From assembly GCA_033675265.1 (NCBI GenBank), contig JAUJYZ010001566.1, positions 1 to 64,000 on the forward strand: a stretch of DNA of 64,000 bases, read 5' to 3'. The stretch comes from Actinostola sp. cb2023 (lineage: Eukaryota > Cnidaria > Anthozoa > Actiniaria > Actinostolidae). The number at the start of each line of letters is the position of its first letter. Position 1 is the stretch's first letter. Below the pieces are notes generated by a model. It made no database searches. It was not told the origin of the DNA and saw only the letters and a list, made by a program, of their open reading frames with translations. Shown in pieces: positions 11,405 through 23,879 of the stretch. A program made the translations under genes and the position numbers.

Positions 11405-11770
11405 TAAACACAGTTTGAAAATAAAATATAAATACAGAGTTTGAAAATAAACTAGTTTGAAAATAAACTAGTTTGAAAATAATAAAAAATTATATAGTTT
11501 GAAAATAGAATATAGTTTGAAAATAAAATATAATAGAGTTTGAAAGTAAAATAGAGTTTGAAAATAAAATAGAGTTTGAAAATAAAATAGAGTTTGAAAA
11601 TAAAATAGAGTTTGAAAATAAAAATAGAGTTTGGAAATAAAATAGAGTTTGAAAATAAAAATAGAGTTTGGAAATAAAATAGAGTTTGAAAATAAAAATA
11701 GAGTTTGGAAATAAAATAGAGTTTGAAAATAAAAATAGAGTTTGAAAATAAAATAGAGTTTGAAAAACAT
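11405..11770. repeat. Tandem array in the left arm of the palindromic transposon
   Basis: About 20 units of AGTTTGAAAATAAAATAG with 17-19 bp spacing; the inverted partner is at 15881-16226. Long minus-strand ORFs made of FQTLFYFQTLF arise from it and are not genes. Confidence 0.9.
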
Positions 11771-12154
11771 ATATATCAATGATTTGCGATTTTACTATGA
11801 GAACGATGGGCCGACCCATGGCCTGTCGTTCTCATAAGAAATCCACTCCGAAATGAAATTCAAATCTACGTACGTGGCCCATCGTTCTCGTAGACCACCA
11901 TGCTTTGCGCAGGCCGTTTTCTCATCCTTGCCACTCCGATACGGTTTGTAGGCCACTAACCAAATTGTTACAGTTAGGAGCAGAGTACGTCAAAAATATT
12001 TATTCCGCGAAATATGGCAGTTAAAAAACGAAGAATATAGAGTCCTACAGAGTCTGGTATAAGTGATCGGTATAAGTCTGTGTGGATGGCGACTTGGCCC
12101 AGCGTTCTCATAGCCCGCGATACCTGTGATAAGCGGCTGTTTGTGTGTGTCAAT

Positions 12155-12842
12155 ATGGCGTACGGTGGAGATGAACGAGTACGAAACCCAGAATGGGAAG
12201 ATGATGAGACCTTGAAAGCGGATCTTGCAAAATATGTGATGCAAAACCTTTCTAGAAGAGAGATAGTGGATTTTTTGAAACGTGATTTTCCACAATATGC
12301 ACATTGACCTGAAAGAAGTAGAGAACGCAGTGCGCGAAGAAACAGAAGGTCCAGGCCAGCTTCTGGGATATAGAGCTTTGCAAAGGAAACTTAGAGAGCA
12401 GCATAACCTAGCTGTTCCTCGTGCTCTAGTCTATGATGTGATGGGAATAGTTGATCCTGAAGGTCTTGAACGTCGAGGAAACGTTGGTCAGAAAAGGCGA
12501 AGAAGAGGAGCAACGGGCACATTCACCTCACTGGTAAGACCTGAAAAACTACTACATGTACGTGCACTTGTAAAGCGTATTGATATTATTATATATGATT
12601 CTCACAGTTATATGTTTCTGCAGGGTTCAAATCATACACATTCAGGTGATGGCCATGATAATAAATTAATGGGTTTTATGAAAGACACATTTCCATTGGC
12701 TGTATATGGAATACAAGATGTCTTCAGCAACTATATTGTATATTTAAAGCTATGGAATTCAAATTCGGACCCCAAGTTAATAGGGAGATGGTATCTGGAG
12801 AATCTGTACAAAACTAGAGGTAACGTACGCAGAGAAACTCCA
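12155..12842 (+). pseudogene. Integrase/DDE-type transposase fragment, left arm
   Basis: An ATG at 12155 opens a frame with YVMQNLSRREIVDFLKRDFP, which stops at 12307. Homologous-looking sequence resumes in another frame (DLKEVENAVREE, GPGQLLGYRALQRKLR, VPRALVYDVM, DPEGLERRG). After a plausible 90-nt intron (12534-12623, gtaaga...ctgcag) come the GDGHDN motif, FPLAVYGIQDVFSNYIVYLK, WNSNSDPKLIGRWYLENLYKTR. This is the order seen in a family of integrase-like proteins with an rve/DDE core in fish and invertebrate genomes. The first Asp is visible, but the reading ends at the arm boundary before the later catalytic residues. An internal deletion at about 12300 breaks the frame. Non-functional as it stands. 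Confidence 0.6.
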
Positions 12843-12857
12843 CATTATTATCCATTA

Positions 12858-13470
12858 CAGTCAAAGGACATGAAGCGTGCCCCTCTATACAGTATACTGC
12901 AATATTCAATTCATTATTGGATTTTTGGTCGTTTCAATCTTCTGTTTACGAAAACAAAATTAAACTCAAATCACGAATTCTGACTGCACTCCGGGATTCA
13001 ACCAAGTGAAGTGCCATCGTATATTTTTGCATGGTGATTTTAAAGAAAATGTGGTGTAGAGTCATAAAACACAAATTTTAACGATATGTACACGTGCATG
13101 ATATACCCTGCCATCTGTCACGGTGCGACTACATGGAATCAAACAATGTTTACGTGAATTTAGCGTAACTTTCTCTTCCCAGTAAACTGCGACATACTTG
13201 AGATTTCTTTTCATAGCTTTCGAGATATACATGCACGTGGTAGAGACTCTGATTCTTGAATAGTGGTTTGACATTCTTCCATGTTAAAATGTTTTGACTT
13301 CGCGATCATCTCTTGTCAATTTCAGGCGTGGGAACGGTCCACTCTGATTGGTTGATAATGGCACTGATGGTATACCTGTGTAGTTTCTATATATGGAGTT
13401 AATGAATTTTAAGTCCAATAATGAATTTAATATTGCAGTCTAGGGGGGCACGCTTCATGTCCTTTGACTG
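12858..13470. mobile_element. TA-flanked MITE (mariner-like ends) nested in the palindromic transposon
   Basis: Ends CAGTCAAAGGACATGAAGCG and CGCTTCATGTCCTTTGACTG, flanked by TA on both sides (12856-12857, 13471-13472). CAGTC...GACTG ends with TA duplication are typical of Tc1/mariner-derived elements. Its interior (about 12990-13380) has a diverged relative at 19136-19930. Confidence 0.65.
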
Positions 13471-13478
13471 TAATATAA

Positions 13479-13908
13479 TTTTAGACTTGAATATAGAGTT
13501 TCGCTCGCTGTGATTATGATTATGATTACGAGTATCATAATCACTGGTCATCAATCCCCAATGCGGAAGTACTAATAAAACAGGGTTTTTTTCTTGTCTT
13601 TTCTCTGATATCCAAGTCTAATATTATTCTAAAACAATTATTCGCCTCGGGCTCAGTGATTATGGTGAATATTCAATAATTGAAGGGTTGCCCATGAAAA
13701 CAGCTTAATTATGTCTGAAGGCGAATTGATTATTGGTGAATATTCACCGAGACAAAATCGAAAAGACAAGAAAAAAACCCTGTTTTATTAGTACTTCCGC
13801 ATTGGGGATTGATGACCAGTGATTATGAGACTGATTATCGTCTCATAATCACTGGTCGCTCGACCAATCACAGCGAGCGAAACTCTATATTCAAGTCTAA
13901 AATCATAT
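13479..13908. mobile_element. Second nested foldback MITE
   Basis: TTTTAGACTTGAATATAGAG at the left is inverted at the right end. Arms of about 120 bp share GCGGAAGTACTAATAAAACAGG and its inverse around a unique core. No ORF. 13909-14805 has no recognisable gene. Confidence 0.65.
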
Positions 13909-14805
13909 CAAACTTATGTCCTGCATCATTGAACATTTGCTCCTGTTGGGATCCAGTATCACGCGGACAACGTTTTTTGTTAATGCTTTGTTTACTAATG
14001 CACGTGAGGCCCGATTGATCCAGCAATTTGTTCACTATGACCGCTAAATAGAGCAGATTCGTACGTGACTGGTTTATCATTTCTGAATTCATATTTTTCC
14101 TTTGACAATGTGTAAATCAGGTAGCTAAAATATAAGAGAGGATGGAAAAGCTGCATATGTTTCCTCAACGGGAAAATATATCACAAATTCGAACAGTAAC
14201 TTATTGATCTCGTGCGTGTAAATATTGGAAATTGCCTTCAATAAACGTCCTTTCCGAGCCATAATTTATTTGCGAATTCGCCGGCCTATGTAGCTTCTAC
14301 ATACAGACCGAGATACAGAGCACCAATATGATGTTCACAATTACCAAACAAAGAGTTTTAGATTTCATTTTGCCACCGCTTAATTAAGTTTAATATACAT
14401 GTATTTTATATCAAAATGCGCGTACAATTACAGAGCATTAGAATCCGGCGGTAGGTTTTTGATTGACACAATTCCCAAAGAATTCAGAGGGATTTTGTGT
14501 GCAGCGTATGTCACGCTCTCCTATATCTCTTCAGAGATTTCAGTTCGATTGACTTTGAAGAAACGGAAAATGCCACCTTCAAACCTCTTTAGTTGTGCTT
14601 GAATTTCAAGCTTATTCATTCCTTACATATTCGTCTTTTATATTCCGTTGGTAGGTTTTTGATTTGTATTTTAACAATGCAGTAAAAAGCAAAAATGTAT
14701 CAAAATCATGCTGTTTTTCGCCTAAACAAGACTCGCCTCATCTGCATATGTGAAACAATGACCTTTTGTATAACATAAGTTTGATAAGTTATATTAATGA
14801 GTATG

Positions 14806-15491
14806 GAGTTTCTCTGCGTACGTTACCTCTAGTTTTGTACAGATTCTCCAGATACCATCTCCCTATTAACTTGGGGTCCGAATTTGAATTCCATAGCTTT
14901 AAATATACAATATAGTTGCTGAAGACATCTTGTATTCCATATACAGCCAATGGAAATGTGTCTTTCATAAAACCCATTAATTTATTATCATGGCCATCAC
15001 CTGAATGTGTATGATTTGAACCCTGCAGAAACATATAACTGTGAGAATCATATATAATAATATCAATACGCTTTACAAGTGCACGTACATGTAGTAGTTT
15101 TTCAGGTCTTACCAGTGAGGTGAATGTGCCCGTTGCTCCTCTTCTTCGCCTTTTCTGACCAACGTTTCCTCGACGTTCAAGACCTTCAGGATCAACTATT
15201 CCCATCACATCATAGACTAGAGCACGAGGAACAGCTAGGTTATGCTGCTCTCTAAGTTTCCTTTGCAAAGCTCTATATCCCAGAAGCTGGCCTGGACCTT
15301 CTGTTTCTTCGCGCACTGCGTTCTCTACTTCTTTCAGGTCAATGTGCATATTGTGGAAAATCACGTTTCAAAAAATCCACTATCTCTCTTCTAGAAAGGT
15401 TTTGCATCACATATTTTGCAAGATCCGCTTTCAAGGTCTCATCATCTTCCCATTCTGGGTTTCGTACTCGTTCATCTCCACCGTACGCCAT
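14806..15491 (-). pseudogene. Integrase/DDE-type transposase fragment, right arm
   Basis: Inverted copy of the left-arm fragment, with the same start, the same frame break near 15340, the same in-frame intron and the same truncation at the arm boundary. The translated segments are identical to the left arm. Sharing the same lesion means the arms were copied or homogenised after the gene broke. Confidence 0.6.
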
Positions 15492-15880
15492 ATTGACACA
15501 CACAAACAGCCGCTTATCACAGGTATCGCGGGCTATGAGAACGCTGGGCCAAGTCGCCATCCACACAGACTTATACCGATCACTTATACCAGACTCTGTA
15601 GGACTCTATATTCTTCGTTTTTTAACTGCCATATTTCGCGGAATAAATATTTTTGACGTACTCTGCTCCTAACTGTAACAATTTGGTTAGTGGCCTACAA
15701 ACCGTATCGGAGTGGCAAGGATGAGAAAACGGCCTGCGCAAAGCATGGTGGTCTACGAGAACGATGGGCCACGTACGTAGATTTGAATTTCATTTCGGAG
15801 TGGATTTCTTATGAGAACGACAGGCCATGGGTCGGCCCATCGTTCTCATAGTAAAATCGCAAATCATTGATATATATGTT

Positions 15881-16226
15881 TTTCAAACTCTATTTTATTT
15901 TCAAACTCTATTTTTATTTTCAAACTCTATTTTATTTCCAAACTCTATTTTTATTTTCAAACTCTATTTTATTTCCAAACTCTATTTTTATTTTCAAACT
16001 CTATTTTATTTCCAAACTCTATTTTTATTTTCAAACTCTATTTTATTTTCAAACTCTATTTTTATTTTCAAACTCTATTTTATTTTCAAACTCTATTTTA
16101 CTTTCAAACTCTATTATATTTTATTTTCAAACTATATTCTATTTTCAAACTATATAATTTTTTATTATTTTCAAACTAGTTTATTTTCAAACTAGTTTAT
16201 TTTCAAACTCTGTATTTATATTTTAT
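15881..16226. repeat. Tandem array in the right arm of the palindromic transposon
   Basis: Units of TTCAAACTCTATTTTATT, the inverse of the left-arm array. Unit number and order differ slightly between arms, so the arrays have drifted although the flanking unique sequence has not. Confidence 0.9.
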
Positions 16227-17239
16227 TTTCAAACTGTGTTTATATATATATATATATATTTCATTAATTTTCATTTTTTTTTGTTTGTTTCATTATTTAT
16301 TTATATTTATTATTTTTATTATTTTATTTGTTTGTTTTATTATCTATTTATTGTTTTATTTATTTTTATTTGTTTATTTTATTATTTATTTATTATTATT
16401 TTCTTTTTTTTCTCATCACAAAAATGTTTTGATTATAAAAAAGGCAAAAAATTATTTTATTTCAGTACATTTCTCCATTTATTGTTCATTATAGCTATGA
16501 GAACAATGGGCCACCATAGACGAGCAATCTCCTCCACCGGCGGCAGGACAAGTAGTACAACTGTAGCGAACGCTGGTAGTCACCCGAATGTCAAGCGCCG
16601 GTTCAGCAAATTCAGTAGCCGAGGACGAACGAGTTGACTAGTTGAAGCGGCCAACGCTCCGGCTTAAATGTGGTATCGTATATTGGTTTCTGTATGACAT
16701 ATTTCTCAGTGTCGGGCAATTTTCAGTCATGTAATTTAGTAGGGTTTTTACCGTTTCTTTAGTGCCGGGTTTGTTGCTTTCAAAGCTTAGTCGGGCAAAG
16801 TTTAGTTCGCCACGTGTAATATGTAAATGGCCTGCATATGTGAAAGAGCTTGTAAGGGACTCGTGCTACTCGAGCGTGGTTGTTGCAGATTGTGTACAAA
16901 CTTTAGCGGGAAATTTTGTGCTGGTGTTTGAAATAAGTTCGTTTGAAATAAGTTTAGAATTGTGCATCGGCGACGGTATTCTGTTTTATATCTCTCTCTT
17001 TCTTTTTGCCTGTGGGGCTGTAGTCTGTTTGCCGGGTCGGGTGTTGGTAGTTCAGAAATTTATGTTTGTTGGACAGTAAACATGCAGTTTATTATTTACA
17101 GGCAATGTATGTGTCGATAATTGTATTGATCATTTCCAGAATCCGCTTGATCTAGTCCGTAGAGGAACAGTGAAAGAGGCCCGTGATCGACCTCGGAGCA
17201 CGTGGTACTAACTAAGCCGGAATGTATGGTTTGTCGGAT

Positions 17240-18250
17240 CTGACCGGTGATGGAGGCACGCTATGAACGGATATGTTGTACTGGCCCATAATCGAGGCAC
17301 ACTGTGACTGGAAATGTAGAAAGTCGTGTAACTGGCCCGTGATCGAGGCACGCTGTGATCGAAGAGATAAAAAAATTGTGTACTGGCCCGTGATCGAGGC
17401 ACGCTGTGATCGAAGAGATAAAAAATTGAGTACTGGCCCGTGATCGAGGCACGCTGTGATCGAAGAGATAAAAAATTGTGTACTGGCCCGTGATCGAGGC
17501 ACGCTGTGATCGAAGAGATAAAAAATTGTGTACTGGCCCGTGATCGAGGCACGCTGTGATCGAAGAGATACAAAATTGTGTACTGTCCCGTGATCGAGGC
17601 ACGCTGTGATCGAAGAGATAAAAATTGTGTACTGGCCCGTGATCGAGGCACGCTGTGATCGAAGAGATAAAAAATTGTGTACTGGCCCGTGATCGAGGCA
17701 CGCTGTGATCGAAGAGATAACAAATTGTGTACAGGCCCGTGATCGAGGCACGCTGTGATCGAAGAGATAACAAATTGTGTACAGGCCCGTGATCGAGGCA
17801 CGCTGTGATCGAAGAGATAAAAATTGTGTACTGGCCCGTGATCGAGGCACGATGTGATCGAAGAGATAACAAATTGTGTACTGGCCCGTGATCGAGGCAT
17901 GCTGTGACCAAGAATGTGGCCCGTGATCGAGGCACACTGTGACCGGAAAGGTACGTTGGTGACCAGAAATTCAGGTAGTGATTTAGGTATGTACTTGCCC
18001 GTGATCGAGGCACGCTGTGACTGGAAATGTGAAAAATGGGTGCCAGCCGTGATCGAAGCAGATTGTGACTGGAACGAAATGTATAAAATCGCGTACTGGA
18101 CCGTGATCGAGTCACGCTGTCACTGGAAACTGTAGTAAATCACCTACTGGCTCGTGTTCGAGGGACGCTGTGACAGGAAATGTAGAAAATCGCGTACTGG
18201 CTCTTGTTCGAGGCACGCTGTGACAGGAAATGTAGAAAATGGCGCTTGTG
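17240..18250. repeat. Minisatellite, about 51-bp unit
   Basis: Around 18 units of a core GGCCCGTGATCGAGGCACGC, CTGTGATCGAAGAGATAAA and AATTGTGTACT. The central units (17340-17890) are nearly identical, while the right-hand units (17920-18250) are diverged. All three minus-strand frames stay open for over 200 codons, which is a by-product of the repeat. No gene is seen in 16525-17239. Confidence 0.9.
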
Positions 18251-19135
18251 TGATCTGAAGGAGGCTGCATGATAGTATTGGATGTGAATAAGATAAACAA
18301 TAACCTGTGTGGGTTGCAAACACTCTGGGTACGATTGCAAATTTATGAATGGAGGTGTATAGGATTTGCGAGTTTTTACAAGGTGTTACATACATATACA
18401 GATTTGGTATTGGCTACTCCATTTTACGTACTCTAGCCGTTCCAGGGTAATGTCGATGTAATGTAGGTTAGTATCTCAGGTTGGGGCGAGTAACTCACTC
18501 AGGTTAGCTTTTTATCTAAGCTGCTTGTGTACGCTTCGTTCACGGACGTGTTGTAGTTGCTCCCTCCTGATCGGGGACCCCGTTGTATTTCGTTTTTTGC
18601 CTACGCATAGTATAGCATGGATCGCGAGTTTGGAATCAAACTTTTCGCTGTTCCTAGAGGCTGCAGAATTTGATATTCATCTACTCCGCTCTGAGAGGTC
18701 AGCGACAACTTAAATTGGGTGAATATAGATGGGGTCCCCGTTCTGGGGGGAGCTTAATTGGTCTACTATAGAAGGCGTCATGGTAGCACGGTGTTCTCCT
18801 GAGTATTCTGCCTGTTATATTTCGGGATACAGACCACTCGGTAGCGGATGGCTTGCATACCAAAGCATGGTGAAAGATTCTTGTCGATCACCATTTGGGG
18901 GATACAATTATGGAGTGGATTACCAACAAGGTGGATATGTAGGATTTTATACAGCACTTTAAGACCGTTCTTTCGAAAACGTGGAGTATGAGCCGGAAGT
19001 TGTGTTAATGTCATCATGTGCATATGTCACTACCGTGTCAGGCGCTGTGATAGGTTGAATAAAGGATGTTCACATGACCATGGTTTTGTGTCTGTATCGA
19101 TAACCAGGCTCTAAATAATATACTAGTAGTAAATT
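18251..19135. other. No recognisable gene
   Basis: Mixed-composition sequence with only short ORFs. No domain, splice-linked exon set or array seen. One weak inverted pair around GGGGACCCCG (18578) and GGGGTCCCCG (18733) may mark a decayed element. Confidence 0.5.
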
Positions 19136-19930
19136 GGTTCAACCAAGTGAAGCGCCGTCGTATATTTTTGCATGGCAAGTTTAACGAAAACGTGCGTGGT
19201 GTAGAGTCAAACTATTATATATAGAGTGCAAACACTAAAACCATGTTGTCATGGAAAGGCACGTGGACTTATTCTAAATGAGCGTGAGAACAGAATATTC
19301 TGATCAGCTGATGCATGATTCATTGTTGCAGACGTTTAGCGTGACTGCGATCCGAAATATCTAGAAGCATACGAACATATCCCGATCTATCCCGATAGGT
19401 GGCCGTAAGGAGTTAGGCATACGAAGATATTCCGATAGGTGACCGTAGGGAGTTCGGGTGTGCTCGTTTGTGTGATGTGGGCTGCACGAGACTGCGCAGT
19501 GCGAATTATGCAATTTTGTGACCATGAACGTACGGTATTAGTACGGCCAATTAGTGCTATTCTGTAATATTTAGTTAGTACTTTTTCGTGGATATATGGT
19601 ATGCACTCTTACACATTTATTTATTTTAACTTTAACGATATGAATGTACACGTGATATCCGCTGTCATCTGTCATGGTACGAGTACATGAAATGTACCAT
19701 ATATGATGTCATGTGTTTCTCTTCCTATTGAACTGCGACACTTGAGCTTCCTTTTCATAGCTTTTGAGGTAAACACGTGATAGAGATTCTGATTCAGTTC
19801 TTGAATTTTATTCACTCAGTGGTTTGACATGTTTTGATTTCGCGAGCGTTTCTTGTCCATTTCAGGTGTGGGAACAGGCCATTCTCATTTGTTGATATGG
19901 GTTTAATGTGACAGAGATGTGATGTATACG
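19136..19930. mobile_element. Diverged relative of the MITE at 12858-13470
   Basis: Shares several blocks in the same order with 12995-13380: CAACCAAGTGAAG near the left, CGTATATTTTTGCATGG, TTTCATAGCTTTTGAG-like, GTGGTTTGACAT and ATTTCAGGTGTGGGAAC. The spacing differs by insertions. No intact ends were identified. Confidence 0.5.
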
Positions 19931-20378
19931 TGATGTGATGTCTGCTGTCATACGTTATTGCCGGCGGGTGTGCATAACCACCTGAACATTTTAGAAATCT
20001 ATTGGTATAGCATATGGGGCCATCTACGCTTCGCTCTGACGGCAATAACGACGCCTATTTTGTAAGGTTTGGAAGGGTATAGAGTAGAACGGAAATAAAA
20101 CAAGTCTATAAAACAAGGTTATGTGTGGCCTAACTGCATCGGGGGGTTTCGATTTTCAGGGACACTTTGGGAGTATGTTAGTCTCCTTCGCATCCGTTTT
20201 TATGATTGTCCATACCTCATTACCATCTCATGAATAACAATACCCAGGACAGAATATCTTACTATCCTTCTGATTTGGCATACATTGATTACCGTATATT
20301 TTGAAATAGAATGAAGCTAACAAAGAACAATAGGTTTGCGGTACGTACCGAAAGACCCTCGATTTAGTAGTCGATTAT

Positions 20379-20600
20379 TGCTACAACCGTAGCCTGCGTA
20401 GCGGCGCTCTGGGGGGAGGGGGAAAGGGAAAAAAGGAGGTTCGGAGGGCCGGAAGGAAATCGGAAGGAAATCGGAAGGGGATCGGAAGGGGATCCTCTTC
20501 CTTTCCCCTCCTCCCCAGTCCCTTTTTCCCCATCCCCTCCCCCCTTCCCCTCCTTTTTTCTCCCTAGCGCCGGGCTACGCAGGCTACTACAACCGTAGTT
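20379..20600. repeat. Palindromic element with purine-rich arm
   Basis: Ends CTACAACCGTAGCCTGCGTAGC and CTACGCAGGCTACTACAACCG are inverted. Between them is a G/A-rich arm (AAGGAAATCGGAAGGGGATC) and its C/T-rich mirror. The GTAGCCTGCRTAGC end recurs at 54226 and, inverted, near 54885; a looser C/T- and G-rich version flanks 41000-41430. This suggests a small repeat family. No gene is seen in 19931-20378 or 20601-20975. Confidence 0.6.
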
Positions 20601-20975
20601 CAGCACGTACATCACTTACAATATTACAATGTAATACTTGATATATACTTACTTTTCACAAATACTCAAGACGTTCATCATTTTCTGTTTGATGTACGCT
20701 TAGGCATTCAATCAAGGACCAAAGAGGGCAGTGGGTGAATTTTCACTATATACACTAATTTTCTTCCCACAAATTTTATTGCAAAATATATAAAACTGGA
20801 AGACAATACTCCAAAGAATCAGTCCTTTTTTATATGCACTTTTAAGTTTAAAAAAAACTGTATTTGATGGCAATAATAATAAAGATCTTACAAACGTGTC
20901 TGTCCTAAATGTCACCACATTATGTACTTGTTAGTGTTTTGAATGACATTCCTAAAATTAATACTTATAGTAATA

Positions 20976-21071
20976 GAGTACAAACACTACATTGAAAATA
21001 GACTAGGTCTGCTACATAGCACTATATAATCCTAAATAGTAGTGTTTTTGTTGGACAGCTTGTTTGTACTC
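20976..21071. mobile_element. 96-bp TA-flanked MITE
   Basis: Ends GAGTACAAACACTAC and GTTTGTACTC, flanked by TA (20974-20975, 21072-21073). Similar GAG...CTC ends and the TA target are shared with elements at 24243, 51132 and 51312. No gene is seen in 21072-22490. Confidence 0.6.
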
Positions 21072-22490
21072 TAGTAGTATATATCTCTAGTACTGTTATG
21101 TATCTTTATGTTTCTTGTAATTTTTAGATTTAGTACTGCCGGTGGATGTAAAGGGGCTAATGACAATAATATATATTTTATTTAACCCATGACCAATTAG
21201 ATTTTGTTTCACAGGTTAAATAAAACCACTCTAATATTATACATTTATATAGCGCCTATACAGATCGGCTCTAGGCACTTCCAGTAAACAATATTGGGTT
21301 GGTTTGGAATTGCATGCATTGAGGTTTGGTTGGGTGGAGAGCCTTGTAGGGGCACCTTTTGGCAAATCAATTGTAAAATGAATACAAATATTATACAAAC
21401 TCAATGTACTGTCATATAAGCACTTATAAAAGAAGGACACAATGTTTATGCAATTTTGCTTTATTATAACAATCATAAAGAGAGTGATTCACTGTGGCAT
21501 GTTTCTGGAACCCATGCTTGCATCACCTAAAAATACACAATATACATCAGTGATAATCAGTTGCATTATCATTTACCTTAATTGAGCTGTATTAAGCTTA
21601 CTACAGTGAGATTTGAGAGTCACAGTTGCCATAGGCATAGTTTAAACTTTGTGGCTCCAACCTGTAGATACACTACACTATATTACACTGATTTTATCCC
21701 CAATCAGCCGAGAGACATTATGGCAGTCCATTTTGAGTCTATAATAATAAAGAAACAACGATGTGGAATTCATATGAGAACACATCGTCTTACGGTAAAC
21801 ATGACACCACGTGAAACAGAGCGAACTAAGTAGAGCGCCCAGATGAAATCTTGGGTAGAAAGTTAACACAACTTATACGAAGTTACACCTCTGTGATCTA
21901 CTGGAAATAGTTGTTAAGATGACAAACTTCACAGACAAATTGTCCATAACCCTTGAAAAATTTCGTAAATGAATGAATTTTAGATTCAAAGGTTGACTTA
22001 CCGTTTATTTAGCTCCAGTCGGCCGCCATTTTGAAACCACTTGGGTTCAGTTAGAAAGGATTTTTCGCTCTCAAGAATCGTTTCTTGCTTGCTTCTTGCA
22101 CTGAATACCTTCGATAACAATCCCAGAATACAATGGAATAAACTAAGTTCCCGTATGTCAGCCGGGACGGCCGTGAGCACCGAGGACTGGAACGCTAGAT
22201 TATTTTCACGAATAAATTTTCGGGTTTTTGCCTATTTTTCAAGGAACAATGGAATCGTGACGTCAAAAGTATACCCTAATCTGCGGTTCTACCGGACTGG
22301 TGATCATTTATATTATTTTTGCATACTGCTTTAATTTGAATTTTCTTGCCCAAAATTATTTCCATCTTGAATATTATTGCAAAAAATATTAAATGACGGC
22401 CATGGATTTTTTAAGCCACTTAAAAAACTCGCAAGCATGTGTTTTCTCAAGTATACTTTAAACTCTCGGTGTTATACTTGATAATTTTAA

Positions 22491-22970
22491 AGGGGAACTG
22501 AAGACAAAATTTATTTTCTCAAGAAAGTTAGATATGTCTTATATTAGCATTACTTGAGTATTAGTTTTTGCAAATCTTTCTTAGATATCATCATAATTTA
22601 CGTTCAATATAGAATATCATCCGCCATTTTGCCGTTTTACCGTCGGCTCAGATCTTTTTGTTAGTGACGTCGTTTATGGGGAATATTAAAATCCGTTCAC
22701 AACATTCTCTCGGGTTCAAGAAAATACAATGTACTTATAATTACTCTACATTGTGACTGCACTTTCCCTTGGGATAGGTGACGTCAGACATGGAGAATAA
22801 TTACTGAAGTGAGCCGCGCTCAATTCAGCGGTAATCCATGTCTTTTTACAATTAAAACTCAAGTTTCTTCTCCATAAAAATAAAAACAATTGGAAATTCA
22901 TTTAGAAAATGAATGTACACAACATTCTCTTTGTATTTATTTAAAGATAAATTTAGGCTACAGTTCTCCT
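22491..22970. mobile_element. TTAA-flanked element of about 480 bp
   Basis: Ends AGGGGAACTGAAG and its near inverse CTACAGTTCTCCT, flanked by TTAA at 22487-22490 and 22971-22974, the target used by piggyBac-type elements. No ORF. The rest of 22975-23880 shows only short ORFs and no recognisable gene. Confidence 0.55.
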
Positions 22971-23879
22971 TTAAATAGTACATATTTTAAACCATCTTTT
23001 CTATACTACATATTTTATACTACCGTATTTATATATACTATTTATTAATTTTTAACTTGTGCATTATGTAATCCACAAGTTATAGGGATGAAACTGGGAC
23101 AATTTTAGGATCATTTAGCAGTCGGCTGTAAATTAACTTTCATTACGTTGCCACTGAAGTACATCACAGACTCACAACTTTGGGGGCCAAGGGGTGGTAA
23201 TCCACACAATGGGTGCCTTTGATTCTTGTCAGTTTATTATATTGTGGTTTTGCACTATGACAACTGGTGCCTACAGCTGCTCAATATTTATAAACCAAGG
23301 CATCCCAAATCTTACTACATCACATACGTTCTCTTATACTGACAACCAGGACAACTTGTTACAGTGTTCAAGCGCTGTGGAGGCTTAACAATTTTTTTAT
23401 TACATTGTAAATGTTTTAGCATTTTACTGTTAATGAAATTTCCAGTGTGTTTGACAACATATCCTATGGAAAATTTAGGAGGATTTTCTGGTATGCATTG
23501 CATGTACATGTATATGCCTGCAAGTTAACTGGAAGCACGCCCCTTCGATAGTTATACTATACTACCACAGAAAAAAAAAAGAAAGAAAATATCCCAGCCC
23601 AGTGATATATACCTATTCCAAAAATTGTTCTCCGACAACTGCAAAGGGCATCAGGACTTTCTCCTTTATATTCATTTATTCATCCGTAGACATTTTGACA
23701 GCATGCATTTTCAAATAGCTGAAAAGTTCCAAATGATTGCTATTCAACGCTCGTAGGGATGACTTCTCAATAGATAAATTAACACAGATAAATTAATTAA
23801 TTAGGAGATTCCCAAAGTCCTTTGCGGTCGTCAGCTTCTTGCTTGTTGCTTTCAGCCCGGACAATGATATTTCGAATAG

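Larger units (their letters stand above)
11129..16518. mobile_element. 5.4-kb palindromic DNA transposon, TATGG termini, 6-bp target duplication (IS3EU-like)
   Basis: The arms 11129-12842 and 14806-16518 are inverted copies about 1.7 kb long, so alike that the encoded 75-aa and 191-aa segments are identical between arms. The termini are TATGGTGGCCCATTG and its inverse. GACGAG occurs directly at 11123-11128 and 16519-16524 as a 6-bp target duplication. Each arm holds, from the outside in: AT-rich sequence, an array of TTCAAACTCTATTTTA-type units, several subterminal GGCCCA-N2-GTTCTCATAG motifs, and a broken integrase-like gene. The middle 2 kb contains two nested MITEs. The superfamily call rests on the duplication length, the TAYGG ends and the integrase-like reading; it is an inference. 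Confidence 0.8.

Noticed and set aside
14399..14602. Short ORF in the middle of the palindromic transposon as a transposase remnant
   Set aside because: No recognisable motif, no partner exon and no similarity to the integrase-like fragments in the arms.
17208..18115. Minus-strand ORFs with SVPRSRASTQF repeats
   Set aside because: The 51-bp minisatellite leaves three frames open at once; there is no splice link to any gene.
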